Shown here: positions 35,846 through 48,067 of the stretch, piece by piece
Layout: each line of letters begins with the position of its first letter
Position numbering within the stretch: position 1 is the first letter of the stretch
Assembly: GCF_029784155.1 (NCBI RefSeq)
Contig: NC_073691.1
Span: 26,386,146 to 26,450,145, forward strand
Length of the DNA: 64,000 nt
Origin: Uranotaenia lowii
Lineage: Eukaryota > Arthropoda > Insecta > Diptera > Culicidae
Reading direction: 5' to 3'
The notes under the pieces: generated by a model
Told to the model about the DNA's origin: nothing
What the model saw: only the letters and a program-made list of their open reading frames with translations
Database searches by the model: none
Program-made: the position numbers and the translations under genes

Positions 35846-36620
35846 CTGCCGTTCCAAGCAAGACTGTCCCATGTAAAGAAATGAGCAAACGAGAAAAACG
35901 GGATTGAAATTTCGCGATATATATTGTCAATTTTTCTCTCGAACTTAAATTCACCGATAGTTTTTTTCGCAGTGAACAGTTAAAGTTAATCATTTTATAA
36001 TGTTTTCTGCCAAAAACATACCGTTACCTATAAAAACAGCAAATTAGAGCCAAAAATGCTCCGTGTGACACTTTTGTGTTGAAACAGAACACATACCGAT
36101 GCTAGTTCTACGAAAAACTGTCACACGTCTACACTTTTTCTATCATTTTAAAAGCTCGTATAGTTTCTATTTTCCTAAAAACTCAAGTTAAACCGTAATT
36201 TGAGAAATACGATCCTCTTTGTTTATAAAAATGTATAGTTGAGTATGGATCCTGTAAGTAGTGTCTACCGAAAAGTGTGAAAATTTCTCTGAATAAAATA
36301 CTCAACGAGGCTCCTCAAGGATCAGCTTCTATTTTAGAGTTCTTTTCTGTAAATAACATTATATTCAACAGTTTAAACTCATCTTAAGAGTTTTTTTTTA
36401 TTAAGTTTGCATTTTTCGTAGAATTTTCACTAGTGTGACATTCTTGCGTAGAAACATCAACATAGAGAAAACCATCTTGAAAAAAATTAGTATAAGTTCA
36501 GAACAAAATATACTTGTTCGTGTTTTTATTCGAACGTTAACACTTAAAGAGAGTGTTTCCAGCAAAAAAAAATTGAAATAACCCAAAGACAACAAGGGAC
36601 GGTCTTGCTTGGAACGGCAG
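35846..36620. mobile_element. TA-type MITE (Tc1/mariner/pogo-like), 775 bp
   Basis: The ends are inverted: CTGCCGTTCCAAGCAAGAC at the left and its near-exact reverse complement at the right (about 25 bp, one mismatch, extending to GTCCC). The element is flanked by TA on both sides (35844-35845 and 36621-36622). TA duplications and the terminal sequence point to a non-autonomous IS630-Tc1-mariner or pogo derivative. The interior has no transposase ORF. Confidence 0.75.
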
Positions 36621-36622
36621 TA

Positions 36623-38073
36623 TAGATGTACGAAGAATTTGATCTTTTTGCAAGATTTGTATTCAAATCACAGATAACTAATTGCTTTATGATTCAAAAT
36701 ATTTCTTTTAAAAAATCGATGAGGATTTTATTTCAATGGCATTTATTATATTCTCGAATCAAATTTTCAACAAGCGCAATTTCATATGTGTTTATAAGAA
36801 ACGTTTTAAAACAACCGTTCTTTAGTTTCGTTAAAAGATTTACAATTGAATTCGTTTATCAAAGCGCATTGATATGTCAAACTTGTGTTGAAGAAATACT
36901 ATAATAGTGTTGAAGTAAAAGTCATGGACGTTTCCGAAAAAAAAGTAAAGCAATTTTCGTGACGTCACAACGCATTTTTACCCAGATGCCACTCACGACC
37001 TTCTGAATTGATTTTCATAATGAATATTGCATTGAATTTCTCTCAAAAAGTTTGAAGAGACCTCCAATTTTCGACAATACGTTTTAAGGAATTTTGAATT
37101 GATCTTTTCAAAGAAACATTTTAACTGAGATTCGAAATGTGTGTGTTCGTTTTAAAAATAAATTAGAATTTTTGTGACGTCATCACGCTTTAAAATAGAT
37201 ACCTATAGCACCGATTTTAGAGCGTAAACTTGCAGTGATTATTCTTTATCTAACATTATGCTTAAAATGTGGTTTTTCTAACATCCTTTTGCAATAATTT
37301 TTTTAAATAGCTAGATTTTAGACAAAGTTATGAAAAAAAAAAATTTGTTAAAATCAATTTATTTTCATACATTTTTTTAATTTATACGATAACATAATAA
37401 ATTTAAAAAAAAAGTATGAAAAAATCTTTTGATGGAAAATGAAGCTAAAAAAATATTCAATTTACTTTAATTTCCTTCTGAATAATGAAAAATAAAAATG
37501 GCTTCTCCAGTTGAGGGGCGCTTGAAATGGGTCAGATATAGAAACACATCAAGCAGAAGAAGGTAGAACTTTTGACAAGTGCTGACACATTCTAATAAAA
37601 TTAGACGCAGTTTTTGAAACTCTAACCTGGATTGCCAGGTGCCCAGATTTGCCTGTAAAACAAGACTTTTGACCCTTCTTCCAGATATTGGTCAGACACA
37701 GATTTTGCCCAGATTTTGGCTTAGAGTGCCCAGCTTTCACAGACTTTGAGTGATGAAATCGATATTCGTGTATTGAATTTGATCCGTAAGTGCCCGATAA
37801 GACTGTAAATCTCGCTTGTATTCATGGGTATTTGACCAATCATTCATTTTTTTTTTGTTTTAAATAAGACTGGCATGGTACGTGGTAGAAAGCAGTGTTA
37901 GTTACATTGTTCTCAACTCGAAAATAAACAGAATACAAACCCCCCCGCTCACACACATCGCCAAAACTCTTGTTCTGTACTAAATTTGTGATTTGCCTTG
38001 TGCACAGACACGCACAGACTTTTTTTCAAAATTGCCCAGATTTTTTATCCTCAACACCTAGCATCCCTCCTGG
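36623..38073. other. AT-rich DNA without recognisable genes
   Basis: About 1.4 kb. A plus-strand ORF of 92 codons (36626-36904) and a minus ORF of 63 codons (37740-37549) have no recognisable motif. The word 'gtgacgtcacaacgc' at about 36959 also occurs near 34678, and 'gtgacgtcatcacgc' at about 37174, suggesting shared decayed repeat material. Confidence 0.5.
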
Positions 38074-38081
38074 CTCTAACA

Positions 38082-39288
38082 CATGGGTGACCAAATTACG
38101 GCCCGCAGTCTACATTTGGCCCGCAACTAACTTTTTGTGGCCCGCGAAGCATAATTCAAAATTACAAAATTCCCAGATTTGAAAATTTTTCATCTTTTTT
38201 TCGAAAAAAAATGCTCCTAAACCTACTCCAACAAAATTCGAGAAAAAGTCTAAGAAATCTGCTTTGCAAAGGCTGCCAAAAACGCTTAAAAGAAACAAAA
38301 TATTTCGACACTTCATTTTTGTGCAGCATCGAATATCTTTCTAGGAATAAAAACTTGGTTCATGATTTTTTGACATAAAATTTATAACAGTATAAAAACC
38401 AGCAATTATCGCTTGAAGTTAAATATTTTTGGACTTTCAATACATCGCTGGCCATTTTCGAATTAAAAAAAATGGATTTCCCATACAATACTGAAGCTTG
38501 TTTTGCTAAATCTGAATGAACCGCTTTCTAAGATATAATGGAGGTGTTAAAATTTATGAATAATTTTTTTTCCAAACAAACCTTGCAGCAGCAGTTTGTT
38601 CACTTTGCGATTGAAATCAAATGTTCCATGTTTTTCTGTGAACTTTTTGGATCAGAGATAGTTTGTATAATAGCCTCGAGAATCTTACTTTTTATGGAAG
38701 GGAGGCTCCTATACAAAATAAACTTAAAATGGAACACAACTCGAACAATTTCAAGACAATTTCCATGAAATAATTGATTTCGCGAGAACGAAGAATTTAA
38801 AAAGAGTGTAATTAAAGATAAATATTTTCAAACAATTCATTAACTAAAAGGTAAATCGAAGTTTACCGGGTCAGCTAGTTTACTTATTAAGATGAATCTA
38901 TACTTGACACATCAGTCACCGCGCTCATTTTGGTAGGTTTGCTAGCCGGGCCCGAAGAAATTCTCGGAGCTAGAAAGTAAAAAAGGTAGAACTCCAAGAT
39001 TTGCAACGTGTGGCTAATCTGAGCAGCTAACTTGGGTAACAAAGCATCGCCCGTTTTAAATGTAACGGGGCTTCTCAGAAAATATACTCGTCACCTGAAT
39101 ATGGGTCCCATGGCGACGAATTGTTAAATTAACCGAGACATATAAATATTATATTTTTTAATTGGTAGAGCGTCTTAAAAAAATGATATGTTTTGTTTAA
39201 TTACCGAAGAAAAATTTTGATGTTTGGCCCGCTAGTAGATATTATTTCTAAAATTTGGGCCGCCTGTTAAAAATGTTGGCCACCCATG
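38082..39288. mobile_element. Non-autonomous hAT element (MITE), 1.2 kb
   Basis: Flanked by a perfect 8-bp direct repeat CTCTAACA (38074-38081 and 39289-39296), the duplication length of hAT transposons. The ends are inverted: CATGGGTGACCAA at the left, TTGGCCACCCATG at the right (one mismatch in 11 bases, then weaker). Both ends are rich in 'ggcccgc', another habit of hAT MITEs. There is no transposase ORF. A Helitron 3' end lies inside it (38850-38878). Confidence 0.85.
38850..38878 (+). mobile_element. Helitron 3' end nested in the hAT element
   Basis: GGTAAA (38850-38855) and TTTACC (38862-38867) form a hairpin, followed by GGGTCAG and CTAG (38875-38878) and then T. The last 13 bases equal those of the Helitron at 2649-4849, so both belong to one family by their 3' end. 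The 5' TC end must lie upstream, probably within the hAT element, but I could not place it. Confidence 0.65.
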
Positions 39289-39296
39289 CTCTAACA

Positions 39297-42239
39297 AAAG
39301 TTCAAACGAAAAATAAAAGTAGGTTGAAGTAGAAGTTTGACCATAGAATATCGGACGAAAATAAATTTTTTTTTTCACCAATTCAATCCAAGAGCAACGA
39401 GCACTGGACTCCTAAACGTTGGACAAAAACATAATATCTAACAATGACAGACAGATTATTCCCTTGAGAAAGACCACCAAAAATGGTCGAAACGTCGGGC
39501 GTTTTAAAAATCAAAGTTGTTTGATTGAATCCTTAGACCAAAAAAATAGCCAAAATTACTATAAAACATCAATTACGGTCGAAAAAGTACAATAATATAA
39601 TATGCGTGTTGATTTTAAATACTGTTTGAGTTCAAGCCGATATATTGTTCGCTCAGTGTCACCAGGAATCAATTGTCCTCATTCCCCTCTATTTTTTATT
39701 GAACGACGAACTTCTTGTACAATCATGTATTCGACTCATTGGGCAAAATTTGACACATCCTTTCTTTGGCTTGGGCGAATCACCGGAACCGTGCAAGTCT
39801 CCCTACATAGAGGTGTGTCAAACAAAACAAAAGCATCACCAGGTAGGGGCAAGAAAGACAAACACGGAACGAGGTTTCTCCTGCTGCTTCTGCTTCTGTC
39901 AGCACGTGATCTATTGCTACTTCCTATTTCTAACGCTCCTTTACATAGAAGGATGGTTGCTGGGAACGATTTTCTCTATTCTTGTCTGGAGCTTTTCGAT
40001 CAGAGGTTTCAGGCACTTCGGATACAATATCGACCGAAAGTAGGCATTGACAATGATTCAAATTCAAATTTTATTGTACGTCTAACGTAGGATTGTTCAC
40101 CCAATCATCAATGAACCATTTTTAATAAATCTCCCAAACTAATGATCCGAAAAAATGGTTGAAAACTTTTCGTAAAATTACGTAGATGTTATCCAGAAAA
40201 AATTGTGAAAGGGTGTTTTTAGGTGTAAACTGTTCACACCTTTGTACGATTAATTAGCTGCAGCGCCTCAAAAGTGGGTTGAAATGTTTCCTTCCATGAA
40301 TGCGTAATCGCGTCTTGGTAATTAGTCGAAACGCCACATAAGCTTACGTATAAGTGTGTGATGCACCCGGTAGCCTAGTGTGAAGTTTCTTCGAACCGTG
40401 ACGTTGCACTTGCATCGATGGATGGTCGAATGCATTTGCCGGTCCAAAGTAATATGATATCTTCAAGGTAAATGTGCCTAAGTTTCTATGTGAATAAGAA
40501 TAATTTTTATCCTACTTTTCACATTCATCGAATGGTTGACATTTTGAACATCTCTTATTTGCTATTTCTTATCAAATTTTGTCCAATATTTTTTGATCTG
40601 GCTATCTTAAACATCAACTACCCTACGAACTTTTATTTTGTCAAATTAAAAAAAAAAAGAACCACTTCAAACCTTCCGGATCGGAATCCTAGACTAGGGA
40701 TGGTTAAGACGCATTAAAAAAAATACAAAAAACATCACCTGAGGGGGAGTCATTCATAGAAGGAGGAAGACTTTTTGCTGTCGAACAGTGTTTTGCAATT
40801 TCTGTCTGCGAGCCACCGGCTGGAACGCACATTTCCTTTAAATGTGTGCGCCTTCACCAAGCATTAGACGAAGCTAGAGCCATTAGTATCGGACTATTTG
40901 GCTGATGAGGTGCATTATGAGCCGGTTCCTTGTTTTTTTAACTTTCAACGAAATGAACCTTTCAATAGTTTTTTTTTTCTTCAATTTAAAGAAGTTTAGG
41001 TAACTGGTTGAAACAAACGCCTCTGAAAATGAAATCCATTTCTAGGAAAATCTGAAGAAGCTACTGAAAGTTCAACAAAAGTCTTCGAATATTGTTGGGC
41101 AGTCCAAAAACAGTAATTCAGAAAAATTTAATATTCACCCAAAATCATATAAAAATTTTCAAAGAGTTACTGAAAGTTTTGTCCAAGTTAATGAAACATC
41201 AGTTACCCAACGATATCAATAAACCAGTTGAATTTTTTAATCTAGGTTTGTTTTGTGAAAAAAGCTTAAATTTAAATGGATAGGGTGAAACAAATGGGTC
41301 CTATCCATTTGTTCCATATGTATTATTAAAATAAACGCAAGTTGATCAAATTTCTTAAAAATTGGTAAGCTGTAGTAAGCAAAAGTAACAAAAGTTTAGT
41401 TCATAAAAAAATCTGATTTTTCTTGGTTCAATTTGGTTCAACTCATGGAATTCAAACGAAAGAAAATCATAAAATATCTGCTTCTTAACATGCCAATTTC
41501 TTAAATAATTATCTGAATACCAAAAAAAAAATCAGTTTTAGTACTTCGATTACTCATGACCCTGAAGTCACTGGATAAATTTCTGAAAAATTTAAAAACT
41601 TTGCATTCGTTTTTTTCTCTTCGATTGTGGTTAAATCTATTTTGGCAGAGTTGTTGAAGAAGTTAAAGAAGTCAAAGAATTGAGGTCAAAGAGTCAAGGA
41701 TATTAAGGAAAAAAAAACTATGAATATTTCTCGAATTTATCCAGAATAAGAGCAAACCCAAACCAACAGTTCAAATTCAGTAAATATAATTTATGTTTTT
41801 TGCGAAAGAAAAAGGAAAAAAAGATAAAAGCTTGTTTCAACGAAACAAACTAGTAAACATTTGTTGGAATAGAAAAATAAGATTTGGACGCCGGTTATAA
41901 GCCTTAAATACACAATTCGTGTGTAACTATTAACTGTTTTCTAGACTTTTTATAAAAAATAACTGAATTCTGAATTGTTGCTAGAATTGCCCGGACATTG
42001 TTCGTTTTTAGATGCAAATTAAGAAATCCAATGCAAAGAATGAATCAAGTTTTTGAAAATATTCAGCCCTGATACGCTCAGAAAAATCTGGAAAGCTTAA
42101 TATAGATCTAGGTTGCTGAAATTTGATTCTGATTATCTCTATAAAAAATCTGCCATATGTACATAAGAAAAAGTATTTCTTCTTTAATTTCAATGTTTAT
42201 AAATATATAAGTATAAAATAAGATTATTGATTCTAAGTT
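39297..42239. other. AT-rich DNA with one weak possible exon
   Basis: Mostly AT-rich with stops in all frames. The exception is 39645-40043 on the plus strand, 132 open codons in a GC-richer patch. It encodes a Cys-rich then hydrophobic stretch (FSCCFCFCQHVIYCYF, then GWLLGTIFSILVWSF) that would suit a membrane protein. A donor-like GTAGGC follows at about 40041. A second plus-strand frame (39602-40090, 162 codons) is also open over the same bases, so the frame is not settled. I record it as a possible exon of an unrecognised gene at low confidence. Confidence 0.25.
39461..39500 (+). other. GAAACGTCGG hairpin motif, possible Penelope-like remnant
   Basis: The sequence is 'cccttgagaaagaccaccaa' then 'aaatggtcgaaacgtcgggc'. 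GACCA and TGGTC form a hairpin and are followed at once by GAAACGTCGGG. The 'hairpin-GAAACGTC' wording is widespread in arthropod Penelope-like elements and resembles half of a hammerhead ribozyme core, but the CUGAUGA half is not intact here. No coding remnant is visible beside it. Confidence 0.3.
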
Positions 42240-45200
42240 ATTTTTTAAATTTGTTATGTGAGTAATTTTTGTAATTTTTGTTTATTTCGTAATTTATGTA
42301 ATTTTTGTATTTTTTGTCATATTTGTATTTTTTGTAGTTTTGGTAATTTTTGTGATCTTTGAAATTTTTGTAAATTTTTGTAGTTTTTGTAATTTTTGTC
42401 ATTTTTGTCATTTTTGTCATTTTTGCAATTTTTGTCATTTTTGAAAATTTTGTAATTTTTGAAATTTTTTGTTATTATATATTTTTATAATTTTAATATT
42501 TTTGACATTTTTGTCATTTTAGTCATTTTTGTCATTTTTGTATTGTATTGTATTTTTTTTTATTTTTTTACATTTTTTGTCATTTTTGGTAATTTTTGTA
42601 ATTTTTGTATATTTAGTAATTGTTGTAATTTTTGTAATTTTTGTAATTTTTGTCATTTTTGTAATTTTTGGAATTTTTGTAATTTTTGTCATTTTTGTAA
42701 TTTTTGTAATTTTTGTAATTTTTGTAATTTTTGTAATTCTTGTAATTTTTGTAATTTTTGTAATTTTTGTAATTTTTGTAATTTTTGAAATTTTTGTCAT
42801 TTTTGTATTTTTTGTTATTTTTGTAACTATTGTAATTTTTGAAATTTTTGTAACTTTTATAATTTTTGAAATTTTTGTCATTTTTTTAATTTTGTAATTT
42901 TTGTCATTTTTGTCATTATTGTAATTTTTGTAATTTTTGTCATTTTTGTCAGTTTTGTAATTTTTGTAATTTTTGTAATTTTTGTAATTTTTGTAATATT
43001 TGTAATTTTTGTAATTTTTGTAATTTTTGTAATTTTTGTAATTTTTGTAATTTTTGTAATTTTTGTAATTTTTGTAATTTTTGTAATTTTTGTAATTTTT
43101 GTAATTTTGGGTAATTTTTGTAATTTTTGTTATTTTTGTAATTTTTGTAATTTTTGTAATTTTTGTAATTTTTGTAATTTTTGTTATTTTTGTCATTTTT
43201 GTAATTTTGGTAGTTTTTGTAATTTTTGTAATTTTTGTAATTTTTGTGATTTTTGTAATTTTTGTCATTTTTATAATTTTTGTAATTTTTGTAATTTTTG
43301 TAATTTTTGTAATTTTTGTAATTTTTGTTATTTTTGTAATTTTTGTTATTTTTGTAATTTTTGTAATTTTTGTAATTTTTGTAGTTTTTGTTATTTTTGT
43401 AATTTTTGTTATTTTTTGTAATTTTTGTAATTTTTGTAATTTTTGTAATTTTTTGTAATTTTTGTAATTTTTGTAATTTTTGTAATTTTTGTAATTTTTG
43501 TAATTTTTGTAATTTTTGTAATTTTTGAAATTTTTGTAATTTTTGTAATTTTTGTAATTTTTGTAATTTTTGTAATTTTTGTAATTTTTGTAATTTTTGT
43601 AATTTTTGTAATTTTTGTAATTTTTGTAATTTTTGTAATTTTTGTAATTTTTGTAATTTTTGTAATTTTTGTAATTTTTGTAATTTTTGTAATTTTTGTA
43701 ATTTTTGTAATTTTTGTAATTTTTGTAATTTTTGTAATTTTGTAATTTTTGTAATTTTTGTAATTTTTGTAATTGTTGTAATTTTTGTAATTTTTGTAAT
43801 TTTTGTAATTTTTGTAATTTTTGTAATTTTTGTCATTTTTGTAATTTTTGTAATTTTTGTAATTTTTGTAATTTTTGTAATTTTTGTAATTTTTGTAATT
43901 TTTGTAATTTTTGTTATTTTTGTTATTTTTGTTATTTTTGTAAGTTTTGTAATTTTTGTAATTTTTGTAATTTTTGTAATTTTTGTAATTTTTGTAATTT
44001 TTGTAACTTTTGTAATTCTTGTTATTTTTGTAATTTTTGTAATTTTTGTAATTTTTGTAATTTTTTAATTTTTGTAATTTTTGTTATTTTTGTATTTTTT
44101 GTTATTTTTGTAATTTTTGTAATTTTTGAAATTTTTGTTATTTTTGTAATTTTTGTAATTTTTGTAATTTTTGTGATTTTTTGTAATTTTTGTAATTTTT
44201 GTAATTTTTGTAATTTTTGTAATTTTTGTAATTTTTGTAATTTTTGTAATTTTTGTAATTTTTGTAATTTTTGTAATTTTTGTAATTTTTGTAATTTTTG
44301 TAATTTTTGTAATTTTTGTAATTTTTGTAATTTTTGTAATTTTTGTAATTTTTGTAATTTTTGTAATTTTTGTAATTTTTGTAATTTTTGTAATTTTTGT
44401 AATTTTTGTAATTTTTGTAATTTTTGTAATTTTTGTAATTTTTGTAATTTTTGTAATTTTTGTAATTTTTGTAATTTTTGTAATTTTTGTAATTTTTGTA
44501 ATTTTTGTAATTTTTGTAATTTTTGTAATTTTTGTAATTTTTGTAATTTTTGTAATTTTTGTAATTTTTGTAATTTTTGTAATTTTTGTAATTTTTGTAA
44601 TTTTTGTAATTTTTGTAATTTTTGTAATTTTTGTAATTTTTGTAATTTTTGTAATTTTTGTAATTTTCTAATTTTTAAATTTTTGTAATTTTTGTAATTT
44701 TTGTAATTTTTGTCATTTTTGTCATTTTTGTAATATTTGTAATAATTATAATTTTTGTCATTTTTGTAATTTCTGATATGATTGTTATTTTTGTAATTTT
44801 TGTACTTTTTGTTAATTTTGTAATTTTTGTCATTTTTGTAATTTTTGTAATTTTTGTAATTTTTGTAATTTTTGTAATTTTTGTAATTTTTGTAATTTTT
44901 GTAATTTTTGTAATTTTTGTAATTTTTGTAATTTTTGTAATTTTTGTAATTTTTGTAATTTTTGTAATTTTTGTAATTTTTGTAATTTTTGTAATTTTTG
45001 TAATTTTTGTAATTTTTAATTTTTGTAATTTTTGAAATTTTTGTCATTTTTGTAATTTTTGTAATTTTTTTAATTTTTGTCATTTTTGTAATTTTTGTAA
45101 TATTTGTAATTTTTGTAATTTTTGTAATTTTTGTAATTTTTGGAATTTTTGTAATTTTTGGAATTTTTGTAATTTTTGTAATTTTTGTTATTTTTGTTAT

Positions 45201-47449
45201 TTTTGTAATTTTTGTAATTTTTGTAATTTTTGTAATTTTTGTAATTTTTGTAATTTTTGTAATTTTTGTTTTAGTGTTTTTTGTAATTTTTGTAATTTTT
45301 GTAATTTTTGTAATTTTTGTAATTTTTGTAATTTTTGTAATTTTTGTAATTTTTGTAATTTTTGTAATTTTTGTAATTTTTGTAATTTTTGTAATTTTTG
45401 TAATTTTTGTAATTTTTGTAATTTTTGTAATTTTTGTAATTTTTGTAATTTTTGTAATTTTTGTAATTTTTGTAATTTTTGTAATTTTTGTAATTTTTGT
45501 CATTTTTGTAATTTTTGTGATTTTTGTAATTTTTGCAATTTTTGCAATTTTTGTAATTTTTGTAAGTTTTGTAATTTTTGTAATTTTTGTAATTTTTGTA
45601 ATTTTTGTCATTTTTGTCATTTTTGTAATATTTGTAATAATTATAATTTTTGTCATTTTTGTAATTTCTGATATGATTGTTATTTTTGTAATTTTTGTAC
45701 TTTTTGTTAATTTTGTAATTTTTGTAATTTTTGTAATTTTTGTAATTTTTGTAATTTTTGTAATTTTTGTAATTTTTGTAATTTTTGTAATTTTTGTAAT
45801 TTTTGTAATTTTTGTAATTTTTGTAATTTTTGTAATTTTTGTAATTTTTGTAATTTTTGTAATTTTTGTAATTTTTGTAATTTTTGTAATTTTTGTAATT
45901 TTTGTAATTTTTGTAATTTTTAATTTTTGTAATTTTTGAAATTTTTGTCATTTTTGTAATTTTTGTAATTTTTTTAATTTTTGTCATTTTTGTAATTTTT
46001 GTAATATTTGTAATTTTTGTAATTTTTGTAATTTTTGTAATTTTTGGAATTTTTGTAATTTTTGTAATTTTTGTTATTTTTGTTATTTTTGTAATTTTTG
46101 TAATTTTTGTAATTTTTGTAATTTTTGTAATTTTTGTAATTTTTGTAATTTTTGTTTTAGTGTTTTTTGTAATTTTTGTAATTTTTGTAATTTTTGTAAT
46201 TTTTGTAATTTTTGTAATTTTTGTAATTTTTGTAATTTTTGTAATTTTTGTAATTTTAATAATTTTTGTAATTTTTGTAATTTTTGTAATTTTTGTAATT
46301 TTTGTAATTTTTGTAATTTTTGTAATTTTTGTAATTTTTGTAATTTTTGTAATTTTTGTAATTTTTGTAATTTTTGTAATTTTTGTAATTTTTGTAATTT
46401 TTGCAATTTTTGTCATTTTTGTATTTTTTGTAATTTTTGTAATTTTTGTAATTTTTGTAATTTTTGTAATTTTTGTAATTTTTGTAATTTTTGTAATTTT
46501 TGTAATTTTTGTAATTTTTGTAATTTTTGTAATTTTTGTAATTTTTGTAATTTTTGTAATTTTTGTAATTTTTGTAATTTTTGTAATTTTTGTTATTTTG
46601 TAATTTTTGTCATTTTTGTAATTTTTGTAATTTTTGTAATTTTTGTAATTTTTGTAATTTTTGTAATTTTTGTAATTTTTGTAATTTTTGTAATTTTTGT
46701 AATTTTTGTAAATTTTGTAATTTTTGTAATTTTTGTAATTTTTGTAATTTTTGAAATTTTTGTAATTTTTGTAATTTTTGTAATTTTTGTTATTTTTGTA
46801 ATTTTTGTAATTTTTGTAATTTTTGTAATTTTTGTGATTTTTGTAATTTTTGTAATTTTTGTAATTTTTGTCATTTTTGTCATTTTTGTAATATTTGTAA
46901 TAATTATAATTTTTGTCATTTTTGTAATTTCTGATATGATTGTTATTTTTGTAATTTTTGTACTTTTTGTTAATTTTGTAATTTTTGTCATTTTTGTAAT
47001 TTTTGTAATTTTTGTAATTTTTGTAATTTTTGTAATTTTTGTAATTTTTGTAATTTTTGTAATTTTTGTAATTTTTGTAATTTTTGAAACTTTTGTAATT
47101 TTTGTAATTTTTGTAATTTTTGTAATTTTTGTAATTTTTGTAATTTTTGTAATTTTTGTAATTTTTGTAATTTTTGAAATTTTTGTCATTTTTGTAATTT
47201 TTGTAATTTTTTTAATTTTTGTCATTTTTGTAATTTTTGTAATATTTGTAATTTTTGTAATTTTTGTTATTTTGTAATTTTTGTAATTTTTGTAATTTTT
47301 GTAATTTTTGTAATTTTTGTAATTTTTGTAATTTTTGTAATTTTTGTAATTTTTGTAATTTTTGTAATTTTTGTAATTTTTGTAATTTTTGTAATTTTTG
47401 TAATTTTTGTAATTTTTGTAATTTTTGTAATTTTTGTAATTTTTGTAAT
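42240..47449. repeat. 9-bp minisatellite TTTTTGTAA, left part
   Basis: It starts degenerate (42240-42950, mixed TTTTTGTAA, TTTTTGTCA and odd units) and then becomes regular TTTTTGTAA up to the BEL insertion. Longer-range order is visible: the block 'aataattataatttttgtc ... ttctgatatgattgtta' recurs at 44741, 45636 and 46899, and 'ttttagtgtttttt' near 45269 and 46155. ORFs made of TKI, YKN, LQK, FCN or FVI units, up to 544 codons, are artefacts. Confidence 0.96.
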
Positions 47450-48067
47450 TGTTCAGAACCGCCGAAGGAAAAACCGATTTTATAGCTGATGCTTTAAAGC
47501 TGCAATTTATTAATAGTGTTAATCCTAAATTAGTTTTATTAATGATTGTATACATACAATGTGTTTCTCTCTCTTTTACTTCAAGGGCAAGTTCTGACGA
47601 TATGTTGATCAGCAATCGAAGGCTGTTAGAGTTAAATTATTCATTATACTGAATAAAGACTGGATTTATAATTTGCTACTTACTACGTAGTCGCAAACTC
47701 TCGCTTGAGCAGTTTGTGTATGTCAAAGAAGGTTTCTATCCGGGGTGAAAGAACTACAGAAGATGATCTGATTAGCACATTCCGATGGAGTTAGAAATTT
47801 ATATAATAAACTACGCTGCTTACCAACGTTGGTGAAATTTACTAGGGTAAACTGGGCCTTTTAACAGAATTAAACTAGGCTAAACTATCACTGTTAGTTT
47901 TCTAGACTGGATACGACTTCCAAAGGTAAACATTTGATTCTAATCATGAGTAAGCATTCGCCTGAAGTTGACGTTTCTTCCCGCTTCTAAACATGTTATT
48001 ATGTCATCCAGGGGACGACCGGTACTCACGTCACTAGAGTTGCTAAATCCCAGGGGTACCCGCAACA
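47450..48067 (-). repeat. BEL 3' LTR
   Basis: 618 bp; minus-strand ends TGTTGCGGG...CTGAACA (TG...CA). Equal to the copy at 56918-57535. It also contains the last 24 bases of the integrase reading frame and its stop (48045-48043). Inserted in the TTTTTGTAA satellite. Confidence 0.95.
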
